Source: Himantopus leucocephalus
Lineage: Eukaryota > Chordata > Aves > Charadriiformes > Recurvirostridae
DNA: 64,000 nt
Reading direction: 5' to 3'
Assembly (NCBI GenBank): GCA_003993805.1
Contig: RSEF01000003.1
Span: 104,007,139-104,071,138, forward strand
Shown here: positions 47,381 to 59,690 of the stretch, piece after piece
How positions within the stretch are numbered: the first letter of the stretch is position 1
Layout of the letters: each line of letters starts with the position of its first letter
Notes under the pieces: model-generated
The model's database searches: none
What the model was told of the DNA's origin: nothing
Seen by the model: only the letters and a program-made list of their open reading frames with translations
Made by a program: the position numbers and the translations under genes

Positions 47381-50300
47381 GTATTTTACATTGTTCTGGG
47401 TTGCTTTGCTCTGTTTTAAGAGAGCTTCCTCAGTTGCAATATAATTCTCAACACAACACACTCAGCTCACAGTCTTCTAATACAATATTTTTAGGAAGGA
47501 CTTCTGGTCTTGCTGCCTCAGTTAGATGGTAGCCCACTGAACATCCCTATCCAGGGCAGAGTATTTCCCCTGGAAGAGAGGAAGAGTAGCCATTCACTCA
47601 TCAAAAGCAGCGCAAACAGCTGAAAGCCATCTCCTGCTCCTGACACACTCCACACATGGAGCAAAGCTGCCAATGTCACCTGTGGGAGGGAGTGTGGGCA
47701 CTTTCCCTCACCTCCTCCAAAACATCTCCTTTCTCTGGCAGCAGCAGCACCAGCCAAATGTCTGTGTCAGGCTGCAGCTGTGAGGGGAGGAATGTCACAT
47801 GCTCAGTCGGAGGGCCCAAAAATCTCCATCTGGCCCTCATTGTTGCTAGGATTAGACCACCCCTGCCTTACATAATTAAGATATAAGTAAACAAATATAG
47901 AAGCAGCATAAATGTAGCAATAAATGACTGCCTAAATAGCATCATAATTTGCTTCTAAATGCATTATTTTTATAATATACAGCTATATTTACGTAAGGGT
48001 CCTAACATACAGAAGATCATAAATGAGCTATTGGGGAGGATGAAATTTCATTTTTGCAGGATTAAGAAAAGAAGTAGACCCCGAACACTAGCATAGAGCT
48101 TAGAAGCAATTATATAGAACCACATAAATATTACATGGCAAAGTTCTTACTTCTGTTTTATCGTATCTTATAATTACTAATTGCTTATGACTTTAAATAT
48201 GCTTAGTTTTTCTGCTTCTTATTTTTCACTGTTTCACTAGCCTCTCTTTATTTGAGTTTTAACCTGATCTTACCTCTCTCTGCTGCTCACTTCATTTTGC
48301 TCATGGAGGGAAGTCCACAATTACCCTATGAAATAAATACCAAAATAAGCAACGACCTGGAAAATGGTGGGCCATCAGCTGTGCCTTACTTCTCATTATT
48401 TGGCTCATGTTTCTGTAAATGAAATACAAATAACTCCTTCCTCAGCCACATTAAGTGCAATATACAGTCTTCTCACCAAACCCTCCCTTCTTTGCAGGAG
48501 GCTCCATGGATGTGGTTTGGAGAATGCAGCCCAGAACACAAATAATCCCTCTCCTTGAAAGAGCTGCAGAGTAACCGTCCGTCAGAGCTGCCCATATACT
48601 TTTGTATTTCCCCCAACTTTGTCAGTGAGGAAACAGTTTCAGACTGCTGACATCCAGCAAAACTGCACTGCGTGTGCATTATGAAATGATCCTGAAAATG
48701 TAGAGCTGACGCTTGACGTTGCACACACCTGCATATTCGGGGAACAGAAAGCCTTCCTGTCCTTGAGTGTGCCCACATCCTGTGCAGGTGCCTGGAGAGG
48801 GATGCATATACAACTGATCTTCTCCAGGGAGACTGGAAAATTAGCTCTGATGGAGAAGTTTGCAGTTGATACTGCTCAACTTCAGCTGATAGAGCCATGT
48901 CTTGCACACTGTGACTGATTTAGGGATCCAGGAAAAATACCATTGCTTTCTTTCACCCTTCGTGTAACACCAAAATGGTTTCTAGCGCTACTTATTGCTC
49001 AGGTCAATGTCAAAATGCAAAGTAAAAAGGCTGAAAGTCAATTACTTGATAATGGTTAAAAATAATCCCCTTTCAGCCCTTGAGTTTGTGAAGGAAGTCT
49101 GATGGGAAACTGCTGGACTTAGGCTGACAAGGTTAAGACACGCTTCAGTCACTGAAGCCTGACAAAAAGCCACCTTTGCCTTAAGAAGGGGACAACCTCG
49201 TGGAGGTTGCACCCAGAAGGATTGTTGCAATCTCATTTCTCGAAACAGGATCACCCATAATCTTCACTATTATGAAAACACACAGTGGGGATGACCCAGT
49301 CAAACTGTTAGTTATTATCCTCCTGTCATTAGACTGACTCATTTTCTCCTGGTCAGTGCTGGAGCTTGCAGGAGATGCATTTTTCCCCAGGGAGGCAATA
49401 CAGCCTTTGTGTTGCCGTGGTCAAAAAGCTAAAAGGGCTTTTTCTCGCACTAAGCAATGTTTCTCTTAAACAAAATGGTATTTTATGTTTCTGCAGTAAT
49501 GACCAAGTAGCTGATCAGTTTCTTGCCGCTTTATCTGGCTCCTGAAGGTAGTACCACACAACTGGTATCTTCGTTCTGCTGGATCTCGTGACAGGCATAT
49601 CAATAACTCACCAAGTTTCCTGCAAAAAGAGTGGAGGCACAACATGCTGTGGAGAGTAGGAAGACTATGTACTTGGTAAAGATTACTTGGGTAAAGTCTC
49701 CTGGCTCACCAGGGCCTTGGAGAAAGGTGAGGACAAGGTAACCCTTCACACCGTGAGATCCTGAGAGGGACATCTCACTGTCTCTGTATCATCTCTGTGC
49801 AGACCTGCAGCACTCTGTAAGCCCCACAAAGGATCCTGGGGCTGTTAATTATTATTTCCAGTTCTGACAGACCTTAACTATTTCTACAACCAAGCCACTA
49901 AAATAGTAGCATTTTCAGTATTTCTGTAAGTGCTTGGAGGTAACCTCATTGTGAAAGGTACCTCATAAAAACAAACATGATTCTGCCTTACCCAGAACCC
50001 ATCTATTTTTGGCTTTTGATTGGATATTATATGACTTTTACTTGACTCATTGTGGCGGTCATAACGAGAAGGAAACAGTCTCTGACATATTTAATAATAT
50101 GCTCTCCACTTAATGTAGCATTTAGATTAACACACCATGACACAGTACACACTATATATTTTTTTTCTATTTTTTTAGAAAGTGTTGAGGGGATGGCGCA
50201 GGGAACAGAGTGAAGCTTATCATTAACAGAGCTAGCAAATGCCCCATCTGAAACCCAGGTGGGTTTGGCAGATGGATATAAAGTAGTAAACGGAATATAT

Positions 50301-50591
50301 CAGTAGAGTGTGCAAGCTGGTGAGAGCTAACTGCCTGAGTTATTTTTGTTCAGTTGAGCCGATTGCTATTTTCTATAATGATAAGTGAATTTGGTCTTCC
50401 AGATTTTAAATTGGTATATTTTTCTGAATTTTCCTCATTTCTGAAAAAATAAAAGAACCATTTAGAAAGTAATGTAACCAGGTCAAAAAAAAATAAAAGA
50501 AAAAAAAGTGGGAAAGTATAAAAGGCTATTTTTATTGTATATACAAAAATGTATATTTAAAGTTGCAACATATTATATATTACTCAATGCA
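47381..50591. other. Unique sequence; longest non-repeat open frame
   Basis: No recognised gene. The minus strand at 48473-48907 carries a 144-codon frame, the longest outside repeats. It has ordinary composition but no signal peptide, membrane segment or domain that I recognise. Not called as a gene. Confidence 0.45.
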
Positions 50592-50888
50592 CACTGAATA
50601 GACATTTTATTATGAGATATGCAGTTCCCGTAAGNTACTGAATAGACATTTTGTTATGAGATTTGCAGTTCCCGTAAGAACTTCCAGTATTGTGCAGCAG
50701 AGTACTATAAAGAGCATGATCCACCTGTACTGCCATAAAAAAAGCATCTCTAAGATGGCAANCACTGAATAGACATTTTATTATGAGATATGCAGTTCCC
50801 GTAAGAACTTCCAATATTGTGCAGCAGAGTACTATAAAGAGCGCGATCCACCTGTACTGCCATAAAAAAAGCATCTCTAAGATGGCAA
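50592..50888. repeat. Triple copy of contig end around two single Ns
   Basis: A unit beginning ACTGAATAGACATTTT occurs three times: partial at 50592-50634, full at 50636-50761 and full at 50763-50888, with single Ns at 50635 and 50762. The full copies differ at a handful of bases. Frames spanning it are artefacts of the joint. Confidence 0.85.
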
Positions 50889-53800
50889 ATCCTTGTTTTT
50901 GGAGGTTACTCTGTGATTTCTTCAGGGTCAGCAGAAGGGAGCACAGATTTTGGATTGAGCTGTCTGCTTATTCATTTAATAAAATACTGTCCTTCAAATC
51001 AGTCTTCTGAGTATTTGTTTAAGCATCAAATGCCTAGTATGAACTCTTTTTCAGTGACAAAACCTGTGAAAACAGTCTTGCTATGTTCTAAGGCTGTTAG
51101 CACATGATGATTTCACTGTTTGTACTGATATATATTTCATTGCTTCTGAACTCTCCTGTCAGTCAGAAAGCATACAGGGACTGCCCGTCCTCTATCACTT
51201 GGTTCCTGCTCCTCTTTCTGTACCCTGAGACAGTAGGGTTTTAAGGCAATTAACACAGATTCCAAGACTTCCTTTTGAAAAGCGGGAGAAGAGAACAATC
51301 CCCTATTAAATTCCGAAGTCTGTTGCTGCTGGCGAGTGCCTTTGCCTGCTTTGTGCTCCCCTCTGAATTCATGCAGAGCTTTTGTTTGTTGCAGGAGTCA
51401 GTGAAGCAGAGACTTCGCAGAGTTCCAATCAGAGCATCTTGTGGCAAGTTATCTCCCACTGCAGCCTGAAACAGGAGATTTCTAGCCCTGCTTGAGTGGC
51501 TAAATTGGCCATAGGTTTTTTTATACCATACCTAACTCCATTTCAAAACTCCGTTATAAAGAAGGCAATCACTGAACAGGAAGTTTCAGCAGTTTACACA
51601 CCATGGCAACTACAATAACATCTGTAGTATTTTGGACTTTTTTAGGTAGCAAGTTGGGGTTTATTTGGTTATGGGTTTTTTTTCCATAGTGGCATAATTG
51701 TTAAAGAGAAAGATGGTTGAATGATGGATTATGCATTGTCATAACATTTCTATTGGTCCTGCAACATAGTGTCTTCATAACTTTTCTAACACTGAATTCT
51801 GCTTGTTATTTGCTGTTGCATTTCATGGGTATACACACAACCTTCAATATGTGGACGTGAGTTAGAAATAACACTCCTGTTGTTGGAGGTGGGAGATAAT
51901 AGAGCAAATAATTGCAGTAGCAAAGCAACTGGTGGTTGTACAATTGCTTCAGCACACAAAAGGCACAAGAAACTCTTGAAAGTTTCTGGAGATGGTGCTT
52001 CCAAAATTTGCGATGGGAAACAATGGAGCTCCTGTGGATGCTAAAGTATTCAGGATGACTAAACTGACTTGTTTACTTGAAACCAGAGCTGATAAATCTT
52101 GTACTTTCCCTTCATCCCACCAGGTTCTTTCTTACTTCCAAAAAATATGAGATGTTTAAAAAAATCCAGGCTCAGAAACAGACGTCAGACCTCAATTATT
52201 GCTATATCTATGGATCCTACTACCTCTGTTCATAGTATGACATTATGATAGGATCCTGCAGGATAACAGGTTTCATGCCAATGCACCATAGGATACACCT
52301 CCCATCCTCTTTTCAGCAATGTTTCTGCGCCAACATGAAATGCAGCATGTTAATGTTTCTTATCAAACTTTCTAATCCTGCAACAGTGTTCTACAAATCA
52401 GATGGATGTTCTCTGAGGATGTCTTCTTTCAGGTGAAGCATTCTCCTTTCCTGGCATTGCTTGAACATGAAAGAAGTGATATTCCAACATTCAAGGTAGG
52501 AATACTGAGTAATACTTTCAGAGTTTGTGGTTTTGCTCCAGTAATTAATAAAACACAGACTAAATATTTTACCTTGACTACTGAAATCTGCTGCCCATGT
52601 AAACTGCAACTATTACATGGAAAATCTGATGGTTTAGGTTTGTATCTGCAATCCACTGTCTAGAGTCCTCACCACTAATGGGAACCAACCAGCTCTATGT
52701 TGAAGATATTAAATATCAAACAGGTCTCCTCTCAGTGCAGCAGTGGGGGATCCTGACTAGGTATAGTCAGATCTCATGGTTCAATACCTTTCCACTTATA
52801 TGTCCATCCTTTAAGACAGCTAAATCTGATACAAATATTTTTCCTTCTTTCTTTCAAGAGTTTTCCATTGTTCTAATTCCAGAAATATGAGAACTAAGAA
52901 GCAAAATGGTCTGAAGACCGTATATCCTTATGAGTACTGATTTCCTTTTCAGTATAGAAGAATCAGTAATCTGTTAATCCATCCATCCATCCTTTTCTTC
53001 TCATACAAAGATAAGGCAATGGTTTGATCACATATTGTTTGCATCAGCAACTTGAGCTCAGAGTACACAGACCTGCCCCTGTGCACTGTACACCCGTCCT
53101 TCAGCAATGTCAACTCATTTGCAGCTCATGCTGTGAGTCAAATCAGGGAAGAGTTCTGGCTTTAAAAAACAACAATGCCATAACACAGAAATTTTGAGGG
53201 AGGCTTTTTTACAGCCAGATCAGTTCCCTGCTCCAGGTCAGAGACTTATTTCACAAATTATTGTGTTAGAATGGGGACAGCACAACTCACTGAAGGCAGT
53301 GCCCTGGCGAAGAAGCACCCGGAATTAAAATTAAAATTCCAGTAATGACATGAAACCTGATGTTCATTTCCAGCAGCAGAACAATTCTTAAACTCATTTT
53401 TAAAAATTTGTACCTTATTTTCTATACATAAGAAGGAAATGCCTGCATTTCTTTTTTTTCTCAGGGTACCTGAGGCTCAACGTAAGGATGCTCCGATACT
53501 TTGACTCTGAGTGGAGCACAGATGTCTAAGACAGGCAATGTTTGTAGCACTTCCTTTTCAGGGTGTATTTAAGACTGAACATGCAGAAAACACAGTATAT
53601 AACAGCTCAGATACATAAGCAGAACAGTTACTATCAGTATAGGTGCTCCCACATTAGGTCCCTGTTTCTCAGAGAAAGGTACTCAGTCTTGGGTGTTTGA
53701 CTCTTCTTTTGCACTAGTCAGCTACGTAACTGAAGCACCACAGAGTCTAATTTATACTTCAACTGACCTCATGTGAATTAATACAATTACTTTAGAGATT

Positions 53801-56800
53801 ACTTTGGTCCATGTAGTTATTTATAGCTGTCAGGTTTTATGTAGAAAACCTCTGCACTGTAAGAAACAGGCCACCAACAAAATAAATTTGCTAAGTATAT
53901 TAAAAAGTTATTTTCCCTTCCCCAGGGATAAACACAGAATTTCAACCAAGGAGAAGTCATTGAATAATCAGTCACTTACCAGCTATCACCTAATGATGGT
54001 GAGTTTATAATACTTTTTATTCAGAATACAGAGGAAAGGTACAGTATTCTCTGATGTATGGGAACTGCTGGCAAATGCTACATTTGTAAGTGGTATATGT
54101 ATGTTCCTTATTATAAATATTGTATCCAAATGTGGAAGAGCATAGAGAGCAGTTTGAACACATGGAATATATTTTAACACCTTCAGCCATTCAGAGCTAG
54201 ATGCCTTAGCCAGGTACACCTTTTTCTCATGAAAAAAAAAAAAAAACAACCCAAACCCAAAAAACAGAACAGAAGAGATCTTTATACCAGCAGTTACAGC
54301 ACTGAATTGGTATGTGGAAGGGTTCAAGTCTCAAGTTCAGTGTATCCTATCATTTTACAAAGCAGAACAGTTCCTGCAGGAGACAAAGATAGAGATCCAT
54401 GTAAAGAATTTGCCAATCTGGTTCATAAACAGGCGTCTCAGATGTTGATGACTGACAGTTGAATCTGTGTTTCAGATCATGTTCAGATGAGATATGAAAA
54501 AAAGATTTCACTTTTCAGGTGAATTCCTTAACTTGCTCGTCAAATGGGGGATGGGTGGAGACATCGTCTTCATGCCTTTCCCTGTGGTCCCAGCAGGTTA
54601 AGATGCTGTGAGGAAATCTGAGTGTTCAGGGAATCCCTGTTCTGTGAGACAAGATGTCTGGAAAGTCTTTTGCCAAGGTTACAGTGGCAATAACTTAATC
54701 TCATCAAGATTTTAATGATTATAGATACACACATTGGCAGAAATTTAGGCATGCATGTTGAGTTATGCAGTGGAACTGGTGCGCTCCACAGCAAGCTCCT
54801 GAGTCATCCCATGAATACCCAAGCTGGGGGATCTACTGGAATATCTAATGCTTCCCTCCTGGCCTGAGACCTGTGTTTCCTCTGCAAGGAGCTAGATATT
54901 GAAGAAAGATATGCAAGAAGCAGGCCCAGGTGTCCTTCTGATGCTGCCAGGATGCCAAGTCAGATTTAGGAAACATTACCAGATTTCCCACTTTAGACAT
55001 GGTCCCTTGCCCTCAGGGGGGAAAAAGGACTCTGAGGGACTTACTGTTGATGCCTAAGCTCCTTTCCCATGAAGAGAACCCACAGCAGTGACCCCATAAT
55101 ATTTGTATCTGGACAACACAAATTACTGACAGCCACCCCCACTCACCACATCACACAGACTCAATTTGTCCAGTCACATCTGAGAAGTCTCAGCAGCAAA
55201 TGAAATAGATAGCATCATCACAGTGTTGAAATACCTTACTCACACCAGAATTTCTGTGGGTAGTGCCATTCTGTTAGACCTTCCCAGTTCATTCCAGGTA
55301 TTTTAGCTCAGCTCTAGTCTTTGTATCTAATAGATAGTTAAAAATCAACTCTAAATATAGTGTAGTGTAACTGTGTAATGATATGTTTATGTTCAGCTAG
55401 GGGAAAAAAAGTAAGTGAAAAGAGTAACAGTTAACAGTGTCACCTCCTGTTGTGCCCAAACTGTGAGATGCAGAAACTGGAGACAGCCTGCATAAAATTA
55501 ACAAATAGCTGATCCATGGAACCATATATTCAAACCTGTCTACAAAAGACTCCTCTCCCCCTGCTCTCCTGCTGCATCAAGTTGGATTACAACTGAATAT
55601 GACAAAAATATTCTAACAATGTAAAGTAAATACCTGGAACTATTTAAACCAGGTAATTTTAAAGACATTTTAACCATTACATATCCCACTCATTTTAACT
55701 ACAATAAAGCCATTAAAGAATAGAAGCAAGAGGATAGATAAAGCTGTTCTGTTGCAGCTGTGTTGGAAAAATTAGCAGCTCCCCAGGGGTTAACAATTGA
55801 CTGAAGGGTGGTGCAGTTTTAGTTTCTTTTTCCTTTTTCCTTTTTTTAAAATTTTAATTAGTTGATCATTACACAAGGTATCTGTGAGTTTAATTTCTCA
55901 CAATGTCTCCTGCAAACTGAACCAACAGAAAGACAGAAATAGGTTCAAACCACAGACTTTGAATCTGGATTTCAGACACATGAAATCTGGCGTTTTGATA
56001 TAGATTTTGATACAGACAGAAAAGACGTTTCCAAAACTGATCTTTAGAGGAATTAGTTTTGTAACACTGACAGCCCCATAACCCAGAAGCATCTCAATGC
56101 AGGGATTTTGTTTAGTGTCTATTTCTGCCTATCTTTGTTTTTTCTTTCTAAAGACTTTGTAATGGTCAGAACCCAGTGGATTGCAGTCCAGAACTTGCCA
56201 ATACTTTAATAATGCTATCTGCGTTAGCAAGGAGCTACAGCTCGTGGCCAAAGGGTGCTCTGCACAAAAAGTATCATGAAAAATTTTAGAGGAAATATGT
56301 TTGAATTATTTTTAATATTATTTTTATGATTTATTTATGACCACTGTTGGATGCACAATATGGGGATATGGGGCCCTGTTCAGCCATTCTTATGCATAGC
56401 ACAAATGTCTTATAAAAGTGTACTTTGCCATGAAAACAGACAACAGGATCTTCTTATTAGAGTATTCGAACTTTTGGATCTAAGTACAGGATCCCATTTT
56501 CTGGCACCAATTCCTGAAAAAATCAACTGAGTTATACCATAGTTGAACCAATTTGACATAAAGCTTCATACGCTCCTTGTATCTCTGGTCCAAATACCGA
56601 GTAGATGGGGAGGCCATCAAAGAAAACTTTCTCCCAAACTGAGCAGGCATCTCTTAGGTCAAGGCCTGTCATCCATCTCAATGGCCAAATGATCTCTTTG
56701 TAAATCTGAAAGACTTGAAGCTAGTCTGGGTCTAAATCTTTTGTGGATGCAAAAAAATCATAATTTTTTAACTTCTATATGAGGAATTTAGGCATGTTTT

Positions 56801-56890
56801 TATCCACAATTCACTGCTTTTTACTTAGGAAAAATCCCTTGTCTGTCCATCAGATTGAAGACCTCCTGGTAGTTCTTCATTCATGGTAAT
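50889..56890. other. AT-rich unique sequence, no gene confirmed
   Basis: No recognised gene. Contains a short (ATCC)4 at 52977-52992, a 15-base A run at 54232-54246, and a 63-base plus-strand segment (52433-52495) bordered by a TCTTCTTTCAG acceptor and an AAG/GTAGG donor and open in phase 0. Pseudo-exons of this kind are common, so it is not called. Confidence 0.45.
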
Positions 56891-57121
56891 GGAATACGTG
56901 GAAATCTGTNCGGAACACGTGGAAATCTGTGAGTGATGAAAACTGCTTTTGGCAAACACTCAATTGACATTCAGTGAAATTTATGGGATTAGGCAAAATT
57001 AGAGCGTTTTGCTTTNTGGAATACGTGGAAATCTGTGAGTGATGCAAACTGCTTTTGGCAAACACTCAATTGACATCCAGTGAAATTTATGGGATTAGGC
57101 AAAATTAGAGCGTTTTGCTTT
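56891..57121. repeat. Triple copy of contig end around two single Ns
   Basis: A 105-base unit containing ACGTGGAAATCTGTGAGTGA occurs at 56911-57015 and 57017-57121, with a 19-base partial copy at 56891-56909. Single Ns at 56910 and 57016 separate them. Same artefact class as at 50.6 kb. Confidence 0.85.
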
Positions 57122-59397
57122 CTCAACAAATAAAATGTAAGCATCATTTGCTCGGTATTTGACTCAGGTAGATGTTTCAAAACCTTTCCTCGTTTCAAAA
57201 TACAGACAAGAAGTAACTAGATGTACTTCATTTAGGCCTGTTAGAAGAATCCTAAAACTGTTTGTCTGAGTTGGCAATTTCATAGACAGTTCTTTGACAA
57301 GCTATGATATTACTTTAATCAATGTAGAAAAATTTCTAGCAAACTAAGAATTTTCACCACAGGTAATAAACACAGCATTTTGTGAAGCAAACGTCCCAGT
57401 CATTCATTCTGAAGATCTGGTGGCCCTCTTCTGAATTTTCCATCTACACTCAGCAATTTAATTTTTTATTCACATTTCTGCACATGGCTTTGACTATGCT
57501 TTACCGAAGAACAACAATGTACTGGAAGTCAAAATCCTGCTCATAGAAAGTTTCTAATCCAGCTTGATGACGCAAGAGCTTTGGGAACTGAGGATGACCT
57601 CCTAACAAAGTCCAGTACTTAGATGTGTTTGAAGTTAAACTATGCATTTTTCAAAAAGGATTAATCTGCAACAAAATCATTGCAGTCCCTGGAAAACTTG
57701 GGGTACAGCTGTTTCATTTTTTACTTCTCTGCTACTAAAACTCAGCAGAATATGCCATGTATCCTTACACAGCAGAGAATACTGCCTCTGAATGGTTTTA
57801 TTTGTGCTGCAGTTAGACAGTCCAGAGGCTGAATTTGACATATCTTGTGTTTTGTGGACTGGATGGTTTTGGTGGCTTGCCAGAGTGGATAAGTCTTTGT
57901 GCTGGTTCAGAGGAGCAATTTGGCCAATGCACAAGAAGAAGCACAATGGGGGAAGCAGTTGGCAATGCCCTCAAATACCCCAGAATCTGCAGCGGCCGCT
58001 ACAACACAGCGACATTTCATATGATGGTATCGGCAAGTAGGACTCCGGCTTTCCGTGTCCGTGTTTTATATGCATTTTCCTGAGAGGGTGTCCCTCTTGC
58101 TGAGACTGTGTGCTGATTTTCAAGGATTATGTTATATCTTCGATAAAGACAGTAATAATATTTCAACGGTGCATTTTAAAAAGCTTCAGCCAATCTTCTT
58201 GAATTATTGCAGAGTCAGATAAAAAGCCTGGAGTAACTGCAACAAAAGCATTGTTTGCTCTAGTGCCCCTCAGTCACCTTCCAAGCCATGTTTTGTAAAA
58301 TAAATTTTAACTAATAGAGTTCTTGACCTTGCAGCTACGATTTCTAATTAAGTAAAGTTAGTCAGTGAGCTCTTATTTTTCTAACATCGCGTTCCCTGTG
58401 TGGTGGCTGCTCAACTCACTACCCAGCCATGTTGGCTATTTTAACTAAAAACTTGCTTTAATATACTCAGCAGCACCTAGAACAAGAAGCACACGCACTG
58501 TATATCCGTCATTTCCATCTCGATGAGGAGAAAACAAAGGGATAATTATAAACTGCATCTCATATTGTTACTCTTACACTCGACATGTGCATCTATTTTT
58601 TTTTTCCACAGTAAAGTGATTCTGCTGTGGAGATAGCACCAGGTGCATGGGGGTGACCTCACACACACACCAAATCGGGAGCTGACATCCATCACACTTT
58701 GAAATTTTGGATTTCATCATTTCCTGATCTTTCTAAAGGGATCACAGCACCTGGCCCTCACAGCTGTAGTTCATTTAGAAAGCAATTTAAAAACCGAGAA
58801 AAAAGCAAATGACATCTTGCTGCCTCAGCCTTGTCATTAAGTATAGCAGAATGGCCTTCATTTATGAGACACATGGCTAAGAATTAATATCTTTCAGTGC
58901 TTTCTCAAGTCGAGATTACAAAAGGTTTGAAAGACCACTAAATAATTAGTAGTATGACTGAGGCAAGCAAAAAAAAAAAAAAAAAAGAANAAAGAAACAA
59001 CCTCTCTTCTTCATTATGAAGAATATTGAGAATCACACTGACTTCAACATGTTCCAAACGCTGTGGCCTTTGAGCATTTTGTCCCCACTATACAGTAAAC
59101 CTTCAGCTTTTATTTCCTCCCCTTTTCATCCTCTATAGCACTGGAAGCTTTGTACATATATGGATACCTTCTCTGTGCAGTTAAATGCCTTTATGCACAC
59201 AAACTGTTTCTCTGCATCTGCAGGGGCTGCACTTCAATGCTGAAGTTAAAGTATTTTAAAGTTTTGCACAATGCCATCTCTTTCCCTTCACTGTTCTGTT
59301 TGCCTCTTTTTTTTTTTTTCATTTTATTTTATTTATAATTTTATGGCTGACTTTAATGCTTATGAAATGAGTGGTTAATGGCAGTGGCTAGAGCCAG
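57122..59397. other. Unique sequence, no gene seen
   Basis: No recognised gene. A NotI-type octamer GCGGCCGC sits at about 57992. An 18-base A run (58969-58986) is followed by a single N at 58990. A T run with ATTTT repeats lies at 59307-59344. Confidence 0.45.
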
Positions 59398-59690
59398 CTA
59401 TCGTGCGGGCAGGTGCTGTGCAAACTCTCCCCACGCAGCTCTGCCAATGCATCCCAGCATCCTGCCACGCTGCTTGCCTCCCTCCTCCCCCGTGCCCCCG
59501 CCCCTGCTCCTCTCTCCGGCAGAGCCCAGCGCTCACGCCGCCCTGCCAAACAGCACGGGGGCTTTTTGAAGGAGGGTTCAGAAGGTTTTATTAAGCGAAG
59601 AAGAATTCGGACTTTCGAGTCTGAAGAAAAGCCCTCGGTCTTGGATGTGTGCCCGCCCAATTGTCTGTGCCGTGCGGACCTGGGAGAAAT
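59398..59690 (+). promoter_or_regulatory. CpG-dense island with possible exon
   Basis: About 18 CpG dinucleotides fall in roughly 290 bases, in a window otherwise strongly CpG-depleted. On the plus strand a long pyrimidine tract ends CTCTCTCCGGCAG at 59522, a good splice-acceptor shape. The following sequence stays open to a TAA at 59701-59703, encoding a Cys-containing tail (VCPPNCLC, then LGEIIPV). A possible donor GGGTAAGC lies near 59829. It could be an alternative promoter with a first exon, a terminal coding exon, or a CpG-rich enhancer. No family is recognised, and other frames are open here too because of the GC content. Confidence 0.4.

Noticed and set aside
50584..50874. Minus-strand frame with repeated segments
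   Set aside because: It crosses Ns at 50635 and 50762 and is built from joint copies.
57792..58083. Two overlapping plus-strand frames around a GCGGCCGC site
   Set aside because: Neither frame has a recognisable domain, no donor site follows a usable acceptor, and only a few CpGs are present.
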